The notes under the pieces were generated by a model. The model was not told where the DNA came from. It did no database searches and saw only the letters and a list, made by a program, of their open reading frames with translations. A stretch of 64,000 bases of DNA from Acidocella facilis ATCC 35904. Its GTDB lineage: Bacteria > Pseudomonadota > Alphaproteobacteria > Acetobacterales > Acetobacteraceae. Numbering within the stretch: position 1 is the first letter of the stretch; every line of letters begins with the position of its first letter. Positions 42,978-52,999 of the stretch are shown here, piece after piece. Position numbers and translations under genes: made by a program. The stretch lies in assembly GCF_000687875.1 (NCBI RefSeq), contig NZ_JHYG01000001.1:62001-126000 (forward strand), written 5' to 3'.

Positions 42978-43148
42978 CGGAGTCTGTGCGGTGTAGGTTG
43001 TGTTGAAAATGTCACGCCGAGACCGTACTTCGATGGATTTTCGTTAACCTGATCGCTTTTTTTAAGCAGACTCGGATAAAGGCCTATTTATGGGGCGTTA
43101 AAGGGCGGAGCGGATGACGATCCTGGGGCGTATATTGATGAGGCGGAC

Positions 43149-43655
43149 ATGATCACCGCCCTTTTCGGCTTGGGGCTGGCTCTGCTTGTCTATGCTGCGG
43201 TGCACGACGTCGCTGTGCGAACGGTGCCCAATTCCGTTTCAGCTTTGGTTCTTCTCACCGGTTTCGGGCTGCGGCTGCTTGAGCATGATCTGCTCCCCGC
43301 CTTGCTGGCCGCTTTGCTGGTGTTTATCGCCCTGTTCGGCATCTGGGCTCTGGGTTTGATGGGCGGCGGCGATGTGAAGCTCTGGGCCGCGACCACGCTG
43401 CTGGTGCCCCCGGGCTGGCTCCCGCAATTGATGTTTCTGGCCGATGTCATGCTGCTCGGCGGCATTCTCGGGCTGCTTTACCTTTTCTTATCCTTCGTCG
43501 TGGGAAAACCGGCCGCTTCACGGGCCGGCTCGCGCCTGGCGCGTGCCTTGCGCACGGAGCGGTGGCGAATCCGTCGCCGGGGCCCGCTTCCCTATGCCTG
43601 CGCCATTGCCGGTGGCGCTTTCGTGGCAATCCTGCCACGCTTTTTTGAAACATAA
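43149..43655 (+). CDS. cpaA: Prepilin peptidase (CpaA/TadV)
   Basis: A 168-residue A24-family aspartic peptidase that removes the Flp leader. It has a first catalytic Asp region VHDVAVRTVPNSVS near residue 20 and the second motif MGGGDVKLW near 72, plus about four membrane helices. There is no N-terminal methylase domain, as usual for Tad-type peptidases. It opens the assembly operon; cpaB follows nine bases later. Confidence 0.9.
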   Translation: MITALFGLGLALLVYAAVHDVAVRTVPNSVSALVLLTGFGLRLLEHDLLPALLAALLVFIALFGIWALGLMGGGDVKLWAATTLLVPPGWLPQLMFLADVMLLGGILGLLYLFLSFVVGKPAASRAGSRLARALRTERWRIRRRGPLPYACAIAGGAFVAILPRFFET

Positions 43656-43663
43656 GGTGGCCA

Positions 43664-44506
43664 ATGGTCTTTCGCCTCGGCATATTCGCTGTCCTGATCG
43701 CCGCGCTGGCCGCTGTCCTCATTTTTGGATATTCGATCCTCAATCAGGGCCATAAAGCCCCGGTGGCCGCCGCTCCGCCGCCGACCGAACAAATTCTGGT
43801 GGCGGGGGTGCCGCTCTCCGGCGGCGCGCTGATCCAGCCCGGCAACATTACCAGCAGCTCGATGCTGATCAGCGCCGTGCCGCCCGACGCGCTGATCGAC
43901 ACCCCCAGCAATCGCAGCTCCCTGACCGGCGCGATGGTGAAATCGCCGATTGCCCAGGGCGCGGTCATTCTAAACAGCGGGGTCATCCATCCTGGCGATC
44001 ACGGCTTCCTGGCCGCGGTGCTCGCACCCGGTATGCGGGCGGTGACGGTGGCGGTCGATAACGTCACCGGCGCGGACGGGCTGATCTGGCCGGGCGATAA
44101 GGTGGATATATTGCTGACCCAGAGCATTGCCGGCGCGCCGGATGGCAAAAGCATCGCCGCCGAGACGGTACTGAGCGATGTCCGGGTGATCGCCACGGGT
44201 CAGGAACTGATCAAGAATGCCAGCAATGGCAGCGGCGGCCCGAACAACCAGCCAGCCTCGACGGTGACGCTCGAGGTCACACCCGAGCAGGCGGCGCGCT
44301 GCCTGGTCGCGGTCAATCTCGGCAAATTGTCCCTGATCGTGCATTCCGCCGCGAGCTCGACCACGGCGTCGGTGCCGCAGCAGACGCCCGGCCCGGTCTG
44401 GGCCGGTCAGGTTTCGCCGGCCCTTTCCGCCGCGCAGCCGGCGCAGCAGACCGTCACCACCGTCAATGTGATTTCTTCAGGCACTACAGGGGAGTTCAAG
44501 TTCTGA
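43664..44506 (+). CDS. cpaB: Flp pilus assembly protein CpaB/RcpC
   Basis: A 280-residue periplasmic protein with one N-terminal membrane anchor (about residues 5-25). An SAF-like domain follows (VLVAGVPLSGGALIQPGNI-type, near 40-105) and then the RcpC/CpaB domain with MRAVTVAVDNVTGADGLIWPGD near 125, typical of the family and thought to interact with the secretin. Its stop overlaps cpaC as TGATG. Confidence 0.9.
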   Translation: MVFRLGIFAVLIAALAAVLIFGYSILNQGHKAPVAAAPPPTEQILVAGVPLSGGALIQPGNITSSSMLISAVPPDALIDTPSNRSSLTGAMVKSPIAQGAVILNSGVIHPGDHGFLAAVLAPGMRAVTVAVDNVTGADGLIWPGDKVDILLTQSIAGAPDGKSIAAETVLSDVRVIATGQELIKNASNGSGGPNNQPASTVTLEVTPEQAARCLVAVNLGKLSLIVHSAASSTTASVPQQTPGPVWAGQVSPALSAAQPAQQTVTTVNVISSGTTGEFKF

Positions 44507-45924
44507 TGCGCGGTTTGTTCACGGCGTCAGTGCTGGCGCTTTCTACCCTTGCGCCGGCCGCCCTGGCGCAAACCGCAACCGGCAGCGGCGCCGCGGCGCA
44601 ACAGGCGCAGGTTGTGCCGCCCGCTTATTATGGCGGCATTACGCTGGCGAAAGGGCAGGGCAAGCTGATCAAACTGCCGCGTCCGGTCGCCAATCTGTTC
44701 GTCGCCGATGACAGCATCGCTTCGGTGCGCCCGGCCAGCCCCGGCGCGATGTTCGTGTTTGGCAAGGCGGCGGGCGAGACCGATGTCGTCGCCACAGACG
44801 CCGCCGGCAATCGAATCGCGCAATATTCGGTCACCGTGAACCAGTCCGGCTATGCGGGCCAGCGCATCGAAACCCAGTCCCAGGCGGTGGCGCCGGGCAG
44901 CGGCGTCACTGCCGAGTCTGAGCAGGGCGGCATGGTCGTGCGCGGCACGGTGCAGAGCCCCGAGGATGCCGACAAGGTGATGAGCCAGGCCAAGCTGATC
45001 TCGCCGAGCGGCAAGGTCACCAATGACCTCACCGTGGCGCAGCCGATCCAGGTGGAGCTGAAAGTGCGCATCGCCCAGATGTCGCGGCAAGTGACGCGCG
45101 AGCTTGGCATCAATTGGAGCAATGTCGGCTCCTCGGCGATTTCCATCGGCAAATTCGCGCTGACCGGCAGCACCGCCTCGGCCGCCAGCTCGCTCGCCTC
45201 GACCACGGCTGGTGGTATCGGCGTCACCTTCCCCGGCGGCACGTTCGAAGGTGTCATCGACGCCCTGGCCACCGATAATCTCGCCCATATTCTGGCCGAG
45301 CCGACCTTGACCACGCTCTCCGGCACCCAGGCGAATTTCCAGGTGGGCGGGCAGTTCCCGATTCCGGTGTCCTCCGGCGGCACCGGCGGCAGCTCGACGG
45401 TGACGGTCAGCTTCAAGAATTACGGCGTGCTGCTCTCCTTCATCCCGACGGTATTTTCCGATGGGCGGATCGCCCTGCAGGTATCACCGCAGATCAGCAC
45501 CATCGACAGCTCTAACGCCTCCACCATCAGCACCGGTGGCAGCTCGCAAGTCTTCTCGGTGCCCTCGCTGACGGTGACCGCCGCGTCCTCCACAGTCGTG
45601 CTCGGTTCGGGCCAGGGCATGGCGATCGCGGGTTTGCTCGAAGATACCACCAATCAGGTCAGCAATGGTCTGCCCGGCCTCTCCGAGATTCCGATCCTGG
45701 GCGCCTTGTTCCGCGGCAATGCCTTCCAGCGCGAGCAGCAGGAGCTGGTGATCACGGTGACACCTTATATCGTCAATCCGGTCAACCATCCCAACAGCAT
45801 CGCCTCGCCGGACGATGGCTGGTCGCCGCCGAACGATCTGCAGCGCATTCTTTTGCTGCGCAATAATGGCACCGATCAGGCCAGCACCAGCATCCCCGGC
45901 AATGCCGGCTTCATGGTGCAATGA
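44506..45924 (+). CDS. cpaC: Tad pilus secretin CpaC/RcpA
   Basis: A 472-residue outer-membrane secretin. A signal peptide covers residues 1-21 (LAPAALA). The pilus-specific N-terminal domain follows, with GKLIKLPRPVANLFVADDSIASV, then a BON-like region. The secretin domain has ILAEPTLTTLSGTQANFQVGG, VGVLLSF-like (NYGVLLSFIPTV) and the C-terminal GLPGLSEIPILGALFRG, which marks the family. It forms the pore through which the Flp pilus passes the outer membrane. Confidence 0.93.
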   Translation: MRGLFTASVLALSTLAPAALAQTATGSGAAAQQAQVVPPAYYGGITLAKGQGKLIKLPRPVANLFVADDSIASVRPASPGAMFVFGKAAGETDVVATDAAGNRIAQYSVTVNQSGYAGQRIETQSQAVAPGSGVTAESEQGGMVVRGTVQSPEDADKVMSQAKLISPSGKVTNDLTVAQPIQVELKVRIAQMSRQVTRELGINWSNVGSSAISIGKFALTGSTASAASSLASTTAGGIGVTFPGGTFEGVIDALATDNLAHILAEPTLTTLSGTQANFQVGGQFPIPVSSGGTGGSSTVTVSFKNYGVLLSFIPTVFSDGRIALQVSPQISTIDSSNASTISTGGSSQVFSVPSLTVTAASSTVVLGSGQGMAIAGLLEDTTNQVSNGLPGLSEIPILGALFRGNAFQREQQELVITVTPYIVNPVNHPNSIASPDDGWSPPNDLQRILLLRNNGTDQASTSIPGNAGFMVQ

Positions 45925-45938
45925 TGGAGCGCCCCGCC

Positions 45939-46238
45939 ATGACCAAACCCGTGTCGCTGTTTTGTCTGATGGCGCTGCTGGCGCTCGCCGGCTGTCAGGG
46001 GGCGTTCAACCCGTTCGACCGCCCCGGTAATTGGTCCCTGACCGGCGCCTCGAATGAGGCGACGGCGCAGCAGGTGGCGAACAAGGCCGATCTGGTCAGC
46101 GGCCATGGCGAGCCGGGTAGCAGCGGCATCCTCGCCGTCGGCGGCGTCCAGCGTGCGACCACGAATGGCACCGGCACCGGCATTCAGACGCCGGTGCAGG
46201 CAACCTCGCCGGCCACGACCATCAATAGCGGCAGCTAG
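45939..46238 (+). CDS. Small lipoprotein in the Tad operon, CpaD position
   Basis: A 99-residue lipoprotein with a hydrophobic signal and lipobox LALAGCQ near residue 18. It occupies the slot of CpaD/RcpB between secretin and CpaE but is less than half the size of typical CpaD and I see no clear CpaD domain. The C-terminal half is Gly/Thr/Ser-rich. ATG 45939 follows GGAG; two ATGs at 45921 and 45924 overlapping the cpaC stop are alternatives. It may be a secretin pilotin. Confidence 0.7.
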   Translation: MTKPVSLFCLMALLALAGCQGAFNPFDRPGNWSLTGASNEATAQQVANKADLVSGHGEPGSSGILAVGGVQRATTNGTGTGIQTPVQATSPATTINSGS

Positions 46239-46273
46239 GATACGGGGATGCACAGGACGGAAGGGGCAATGAT

Positions 46274-47539
46274 ATGAGCACCCAGGGCGCGTTTGGCGGA
46301 CTTGCCGATTCCGGCAGGATGACCAGCCGCACGGACAGGCTGACCGTGCTTGCCTTTATCAACGATACCGTCAGTGAACAGATTCTGCGCGACACGCTGA
46401 TCACCTCGGCTGGCGGCGGCATGGATGTGCGCCGCGGCACGGTGCGCACCGCCATCGCGGCCATGTCCAAACTGCCGACGCCGGAAGTGCTGATCGTCGA
46501 CATCGCCGGTGAGGAGCAGCCGCTGCAGGCGCTGGGCGAATTGTCCGACGTGGTGGAGCCGGGCGTGCGCGTGCTGGTGGTCGGCGATATTCAGGAGGTG
46601 GATTTCTACCGCCACATTACCCGCGGCATGGGGGTGATGGAATATCTGTTCAAGCCGATCACCCGCGAGGCCGTGGCCCGGCATTTCGCGCCGCTGATCA
46701 CCCGCAAATCCATCGGCGACGACGCCACACGCGGCGGGCGCGTGGTGGCGGTGATGGGCGCGCGGGGCGGGGTAGGGGCGACCACCATTGCCGGCAATCT
46801 CGCCTGGCTGCTGGGCGTGGTGGAAAAGCGCCATACCGTGTTCCTGGAATCCGATATCCATATGGGCTCCGGCGCGTTGCTGCTGGGCGCCAAGACCGGC
46901 CCTGGCCTGCGTATGGCGCTGGAAACGCCGGACCGGATCGATCCGCTGTTCGTCGAGCGCGCCGCCCAGCCGGTGGCGGAGCGCCTGCATGTGCTGGCCT
47001 CCGAAGAAAAGCTGGCGGAGCCGATGAATTATACCCCCGGCGCCGCCCGCCGGCTGATCGAGGCGCTGCGCATCCGCTATAATTTCATCTTCATGGATGT
47101 GCCTTTCCTGCCGATGGCCTGTAATCGCGAGCTGATCGAATTCGCGCATCACCGGGTCATCGTCATGGACCCGTCTCTGGCCTCGGTGCGCGATACGATC
47201 CGGCTGCTGGCGCTGCCCAACGGTCCCTGGCAGCCGCAGAGCCCGACCGTGGTGCTGAACCGGCTCGGCCGGCCGGGCGGGCTGTCCCGCAAGCAGATCG
47301 AGGAGGCGCTGGAGCTGAAAATCCACATCACCATTCCGGACATGCCCAAGCAGCTGAATGAAAGTGCCAGCTTCGGCGAGCCGGCGGTGACCAACAAGGG
47401 CCCGTTCCGCCAGGCGGTTCTGGATCTGGCGCGCGAAATCGGCTTCGTGGGGAATCGCGACGAGATCGAGGGCAGCTTGGCCTTGCCCGGCCGCGGTGGC
47501 GGCGGCTTGTTCAAAATGCTCGGCTTCAGCAAGGGATAA
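46274..47539 (+). CDS. cpaE: Tad pilus localisation ATPase CpaE/TadZ
   Basis: A 421-residue protein of the CpaE/TadZ group. The N-terminal 130 residues form a receiver-like atypical domain. A ParA/MinD-type domain follows, with VAVMGARGGVGATTIAGNLA near residue 158; the loop ends GATT, lacking the usual lysine, as in many TadZ proteins. Asp in ESDIHMGSG and the late IDEALELKI-like segment (KQIEEALELKI) are consistent with the fold. It positions the assembly machinery, often at a pole. Confidence 0.9.
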   Translation: MSTQGAFGGLADSGRMTSRTDRLTVLAFINDTVSEQILRDTLITSAGGGMDVRRGTVRTAIAAMSKLPTPEVLIVDIAGEEQPLQALGELSDVVEPGVRVLVVGDIQEVDFYRHITRGMGVMEYLFKPITREAVARHFAPLITRKSIGDDATRGGRVVAVMGARGGVGATTIAGNLAWLLGVVEKRHTVFLESDIHMGSGALLLGAKTGPGLRMALETPDRIDPLFVERAAQPVAERLHVLASEEKLAEPMNYTPGAARRLIEALRIRYNFIFMDVPFLPMACNRELIEFAHHRVIVMDPSLASVRDTIRLLALPNGPWQPQSPTVVLNRLGRPGGLSRKQIEEALELKIHITIPDMPKQLNESASFGEPAVTNKGPFRQAVLDLAREIGFVGNRDEIEGSLALPGRGGGGLFKMLGFSKG

Positions 47540-47545
47540 CCGGCA

Positions 47546-48943
47546 ATGTCTGACAGCATGCCGGTATTTGGCCGCCGCCGCAGGGAAGAGCTGGAAGCCG
47601 CGGCCGCCATGCCGGCCCTGGCCGCCGCCGCGCCCGCCGCGCCGACTCCAGAGGCCAGCCGGTTTCCGGCCGATACCAGCACATCAGTGCGGGCCGAAAT
47701 CGCCGAGCTGCGCAATATGTGCCTGGCGCGCATGGACGCCACCGCCGTCGCCGCCTTGCCGCCGGAACGGCTGCTGATCGAAGTCGAACGGCTGATCTCC
47801 GATCTCGCCACCGATAAGCGCGTGCAGCTGAATGCCCGCGAGCAGCGCGCCTTGGCGACCGAGCTGGTGGACGACATGCTCGGGCTGGGGCCCTTGGAGC
47901 CCTTGCTTCTGGATGAGAGTATCAACGACATCATGGTCAACGGCCCGGACCATGTGTTTGTCGAGCGCTCGGGAAAATTGCTGCAGGTGCCGGTGCGGTT
48001 TCGCGACTGGGCGCATCTGACCAATATTTGCCAGCGCATCGCCGCCTCGGTTGGGCGGCGCGTGGATGAAGCCAGCCCGATGTGCGATGCGCGCCTGAAG
48101 GATGGCTCGCGCGTGAATATCGTGCTGCCGCCGCTGGCGATCGACGGGCCGTCGATCTCGATCCGTAAATTCTCCAAGAAGCCGATCGATTTCAAGAAGC
48201 TGATCGAATTCGGCGCGATGACGCCGCCGATCGCCCGGGTGCTGGAAATCGCCGCGCGCTGCCGGCTCAACATCATCGTCTCTGGCGGTACCGGCTCGGG
48301 CAAGACGACGATGATGAACGCGCTCTCGCGCTTCATCGACGCCACAGAGCGTATCGTCACCATTGAGGATGCGGCGGAGCTGCAGCTGCAGCAGCCGCAT
48401 GTGGTGCGGCTGGAAACCCGCCCCGCCAGCCTTGAAGGCAAGGGCGAGGTCACGGCGCGCGATCTGGTGCGTAACGCGCTGCGTATGCGCCCGGACCGCG
48501 TCATCATCGGCGAAACCCGTGGCGCCGAAGCCTTCGACATGTTGCAGGCGATGAACACCGGCCATGATGGCTCGATGTCCACCATCCACGCCAACAACAC
48601 CCGCGACGCGCTCTCGCGTATCGAAAACATGGTGCAGATGTCCTCGATGGGCCTCACCCCGCGCGCCATCCGCCAGCAGGTCTGCGCCGCGGTCAATCTG
48701 ATCATCCAGGTCGAGCGCCAGCGCGATGGCGGTCGTCGCGTCACCCAGGTCACCGAGATCGCCGGGATCGAGGGCGAGACCCAGCTGCTCAACGATATCT
48801 TCAAGCTGGAAATCACCGGCGAGACGCCGAATGGCCGGTTGATCGGGCGCTACGAGGTCAGCCGCATCCGCTCCTCCTTCCAGGAACGGCTGCAATATTA
48901 CGGGCTGGACCGGGCCTGGATGGCGGCGCTGGAGGAAACCTGA
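47546..48943 (+). CDS. cpaF: Tad secretion ATPase CpaF/TadA
   Basis: A 465-residue GspE/PilT-superfamily ATPase that powers pilin assembly. An Ala/Pro-rich N-terminus is followed by the N-domain (LGLGPLEPLLLDESINDIMVNG near residue 117). Walker A GGTGSGKTT is near 250, the Asp box region near 275-300, Walker B RPDRVIIGETRGAEAFDMLQ near 320, and the His box DGSMSTIHAN near 347. It begins six bases after cpaE and overlaps tadB as TGATG. Confidence 0.95.
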   Translation: MSDSMPVFGRRRREELEAAAAMPALAAAAPAAPTPEASRFPADTSTSVRAEIAELRNMCLARMDATAVAALPPERLLIEVERLISDLATDKRVQLNAREQRALATELVDDMLGLGPLEPLLLDESINDIMVNGPDHVFVERSGKLLQVPVRFRDWAHLTNICQRIAASVGRRVDEASPMCDARLKDGSRVNIVLPPLAIDGPSISIRKFSKKPIDFKKLIEFGAMTPPIARVLEIAARCRLNIIVSGGTGSGKTTMMNALSRFIDATERIVTIEDAAELQLQQPHVVRLETRPASLEGKGEVTARDLVRNALRMRPDRVIIGETRGAEAFDMLQAMNTGHDGSMSTIHANNTRDALSRIENMVQMSSMGLTPRAIRQQVCAAVNLIIQVERQRDGGRRVTQVTEIAGIEGETQLLNDIFKLEITGETPNGRLIGRYEVSRIRSSFQERLQYYGLDRAWMAALEET

Positions 48944-49929
48944 TGCTGCATCAGCTGCTGATCCTACTTGTGCTGGTCATCATCCTCGCGGTCGCGACGG
49001 TGGCGGTCACGCTCAATCTGGTGGGGGCGCATGAGCGCGAGGAGCGGCTGAAACGCCGGCTCACGGCGGCCACCACCTCCACCTCCGCCCCGATCACCAC
49101 GGTCGATGAAGAATTGCGCCTGGTGCGTCAGGTTTCGCGGGCGGATCAGATCAAGGAAAAAGCCGCCGAGCTGATCGGCGTCGATCTGCAGCAGGCGGAA
49201 ACCTACCCGATCAAATGGTGGCTGGTTCCGCCGATCGCCGCGGTCATCACCCTGGTGATCATCTGGCTCGCCTCGCACCCGCTGGGCAAATATCCCAGCA
49301 TCTGGCTGCTGGTGAAATATGTCGGCACGCCGGTGTTCTGGTATCTGATCGACCGTTTCATCTTCAACTGGCTGAAGAATCGCCGCAACGCCAAGCTGAT
49401 CGAGCAATTTCCCGACGCGCTGAACATCATCGTGCGCTGCGTGCGTGTCGGTATCCCCATCGGTGAGGCGCTGCGCACGGTGGCGCAGGATTCGATGGAG
49501 CCGACCAAGCGCGAATTCACCATTTTGGCCGACAAGGTGAGCATCGGCATTCCGCTGGATGTTTCGTTGCGTGAGCTCTCCGAGCGGGTGAAGCTGACCG
49601 AGTATCAGTTCTTCGCCACCGCCATCACGCTGCAGGCCCGTTCCGGTGGCGGCATCACCCAGACTCTGGAGACGCTGGCGGATGTGATCCGCAAGCGCGT
49701 GGCGCTGAAATCGCGCGGCTACGCGCTGACCGCCGAAGCCCGCATGGGCTCCATGGTGCTCACCGTGCTGCCCTTCCTGGCCGGTGCCGGGCTGTTCTGG
49801 CTGCAGCCCAATTATATCCGCATTCTCTTCACCACCGATGGCGGCGAGGCCATTCTTGGCGCGGCGATCCTGCTGCTGGCCGCCGGCATGGGCGTCATTC
49901 AATTCATGATCAGCAATGTTCTCAAATAG
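48943..49929 (+). CDS. tadB: Tad inner-membrane platform protein TadB
   Basis: A 328-residue T2SSF-domain membrane protein. One helix lies at the N-terminus, two near 85-130, and one or two at the C-terminus. The central domain contains FPDALNIIVRCVRVGIPIGEALRTVA near residue 155, the T2SF motif typical of TadB. It overlaps tadC by 14 bases and acts with it as the platform driven by CpaF. Confidence 0.92.
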   Translation: MLHQLLILLVLVIILAVATVAVTLNLVGAHEREERLKRRLTAATTSTSAPITTVDEELRLVRQVSRADQIKEKAAELIGVDLQQAETYPIKWWLVPPIAAVITLVIIWLASHPLGKYPSIWLLVKYVGTPVFWYLIDRFIFNWLKNRRNAKLIEQFPDALNIIVRCVRVGIPIGEALRTVAQDSMEPTKREFTILADKVSIGIPLDVSLRELSERVKLTEYQFFATAITLQARSGGGITQTLETLADVIRKRVALKSRGYALTAEARMGSMVLTVLPFLAGAGLFWLQPNYIRILFTTDGGEAILGAAILLLAAGMGVIQFMISNVLK

Positions 49930-50872
49930 CTCCATTCCCCCCGTGGTCCTGCTGGCCGGCATGGTGCTCGCTTTGCTGGTGCTGGCGGCTGGCGTTTTCT
50001 ATCTGAACCATACGATGACCCGTTCGCAGAAGCTCGGCAAACGGATCGATCTCGCCATCCATGGCCGCAATGCGGCTCTGCTGGAGGAGGCCAAGCCGGA
50101 AGGCTCGGCGCTGGTGCGTCTGGTCTCGGCCTTTGGCATGTCCGTCGCCCGGTCCGGCCTGTTGTCGCGCAAAACCCTCGCGGAGATGACCGCGACGCTG
50201 GAAGGGGCGGGGTTTCGCGGCGGCCGCGGCATTGGCCTGTTCGTCGGCGCCAAGGTGCTGGGTCTGTTTCTGCTGCCGGTGCTGCTCTATTTCGCCTTCC
50301 ATAATATTTTCGTCTCCACCATCGGGCTGGTGCTGAAGATTGGCGGCGGCGCGGTGGTCGGCATGTTGCTGCCGGATATGATGGCGAAGAATATCCGCAC
50401 CCGGCATCTCGAACAGGTTGAACGCGGCGTGCCGGATGCACTCGATATGCTGGTGATCTGCGCCGATGCCGGCCTGGCGCTGGAGGCTGGCATTGGCCGT
50501 GTGGCCCAGGAGATTTCGCAGCTCAACCCGGATCTGGCGCAGGAGCTGACCCAGACCTCGCGCGAATTGCAGATCGGCGCGGATATGCGCAGCGTGATGT
50601 TTTCGCTGGGCCAGCGCACCGGGCTGGAAGTGCTCAAGCGGCTTGCCACCACGCTGAGCCAGTCGCTGCAATATGGCACGCCGCTGACGGCGGCGCTGCG
50701 CACCCTCTCCGCCGAATTGCGCGCCGAGGCGCTGATCCGCTTCGAGGATCGGGCCGGCAAGCTGCCGACCTTGATGACGCTGCCGATGATCGTCTTCATC
50801 CTGCCCTGCGTCTTCCTCATCGTTGGCGGGCCGGCGGTGATCCAGGTCATGGCCGTGCTGGCCCATCACTGA
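49916..50872 (+). CDS. tadC: Tad inner-membrane platform protein TadC
   Basis: A 318-residue T2SSF-domain protein similar in layout to TadB. It has an N-terminal helix, helices near 115-145, and GVPDALDMLVICADAGLALEAGI near residue 180 (family motif). A final hydrophobic segment lies at the C-terminus. The ATG at 49916 lies within the last codons of tadB. Confidence 0.92.
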   Translation: MFSNSSIPPVVLLAGMVLALLVLAAGVFYLNHTMTRSQKLGKRIDLAIHGRNAALLEEAKPEGSALVRLVSAFGMSVARSGLLSRKTLAEMTATLEGAGFRGGRGIGLFVGAKVLGLFLLPVLLYFAFHNIFVSTIGLVLKIGGGAVVGMLLPDMMAKNIRTRHLEQVERGVPDALDMLVICADAGLALEAGIGRVAQEISQLNPDLAQELTQTSRELQIGADMRSVMFSLGQRTGLEVLKRLATTLSQSLQYGTPLTAALRTLSAELRAEALIRFEDRAGKLPTLMTLPMIVFILPCVFLIVGGPAVIQVMAVLAHH

Positions 50873-50900
50873 ACATGAACCCTTGCACCGAAGAAGAGAC

Positions 50901-52319
<1,419 letters not shown>

Positions 52320-52341
52320 AAATGAATAGGTTATAAAAGTT

Positions 52342-52455
52342 TTTTGGTGCCGCTTTTTTACAAAAAAGCGGCACCAAAACAAAAGGCCGGACGTCCCCTC
52401 AAGGGGCGATCCGGCCTTTTGTCACGTAGGGGCGTTTTTGAAAAAACGCCCCTAC
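52342..52455. terminator. Array of three strong hairpins after the tad operon
   Basis: Hairpin 1, 52342-52379, has 18-base perfect arms ending in T/A runs. Hairpin 2, 52381-52420, has AAAAGGCCGGA/TCCGGCCTTTT arms plus an inner CCCC/GGGG stem. Hairpin 3, 52426-52455, has 14-base perfect arms (GTAGGGGCGTTTTT). All have A/T ends in both directions, suiting bidirectional termination between the convergent tadD and the gene at 52889. Confidence 0.8.
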
Positions 52456-52493
52456 AACCCCCAAAAACTTCCGCGCCTTCAGGCCAAAGCCTT

Positions 52494-52889
52494 TTACTGG
52501 CTATTGCCCGTGGTCCCCATGCCGGTGGTGGATTTGCTGCCGGTCATGTTGCTGGCGCCGGAGCCATTGGTGCCGCTCTTCATCGCGTTGGAGGACGAGC
52601 TGCCGCCGGCCGTTCCCATCGACATGCTGGAGCCGCCGGAGCCCATGCCCGCGGTGGAATGGCTGCCGGCCATGTTGTTGGAGCCGGTGCCGGCGGTGCC
52701 GGCCTTCATGCCGCTGCCATTGCCGCCGGAGGGGGCCATGCCGGCCCCGGTGGTGCCCATGCCGGCGGTGGAGTGGCTGCCGATGGTGTTGGTCGAGCCG
52801 CTGCTGCCGGTGGCGGAGCTCTGTGCCAGGGCCGGGGTGACGGCGCCGATGGCCAGAAGACACGTCGCGGTGGTGAAAAAGCGTTTCAT
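52494..52889 (-). CDS. Secreted Gly/Ser/Thr/Met-rich low-complexity protein
   Basis: A 131-residue protein with a clear Sec signal peptide (residues 1-22, ending TPALA). The mature part is almost entirely Gly, Ser, Thr, Asn, Ala and Met with three imperfect repeats of the form GS(H/K)STxGMG (SHSTAGMGTTGAGM, SHSTAGMGSGGSSM, SKSTTGMGTTG). No Cys and very few charges or bulky residues. Base composition stays GC-rich, and the opposite strand is also open, but the signal peptide and GGGAG ribosome site favour this strand. Similar short proteins in acetic acid bacteria and relatives are uncharacterised; a surface or matrix role is only a guess. Confidence 0.7.
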   Translation of the reverse strand: MKRFFTTATCLLAIGAVTPALAQSSATGSSGSTNTIGSHSTAGMGTTGAGMAPSGGNGSGMKAGTAGTGSNNMAGSHSTAGMGSGGSSMSMGTAGGSSSSNAMKSGTNGSGASNMTGSKSTTGMGTTGNSQ

Positions 52890-52999
52890 TGCAAACTCCC
52901 GTTTTTAGTTGGCCGGGTCGTCCCGGCTCACAACCCGATGTGGGGGCGCGGCCGGGATGTTTGCATGAACATGAGCTGAACGATGAGACGGATTACCCC

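Noticed and set aside
46274-47539. CpaE as a catalytically dead ATPase because its P-loop lacks the lysine
   Set aside because: A deviant P-loop is common among TadZ/CpaE proteins, so it is not evidence of decay.
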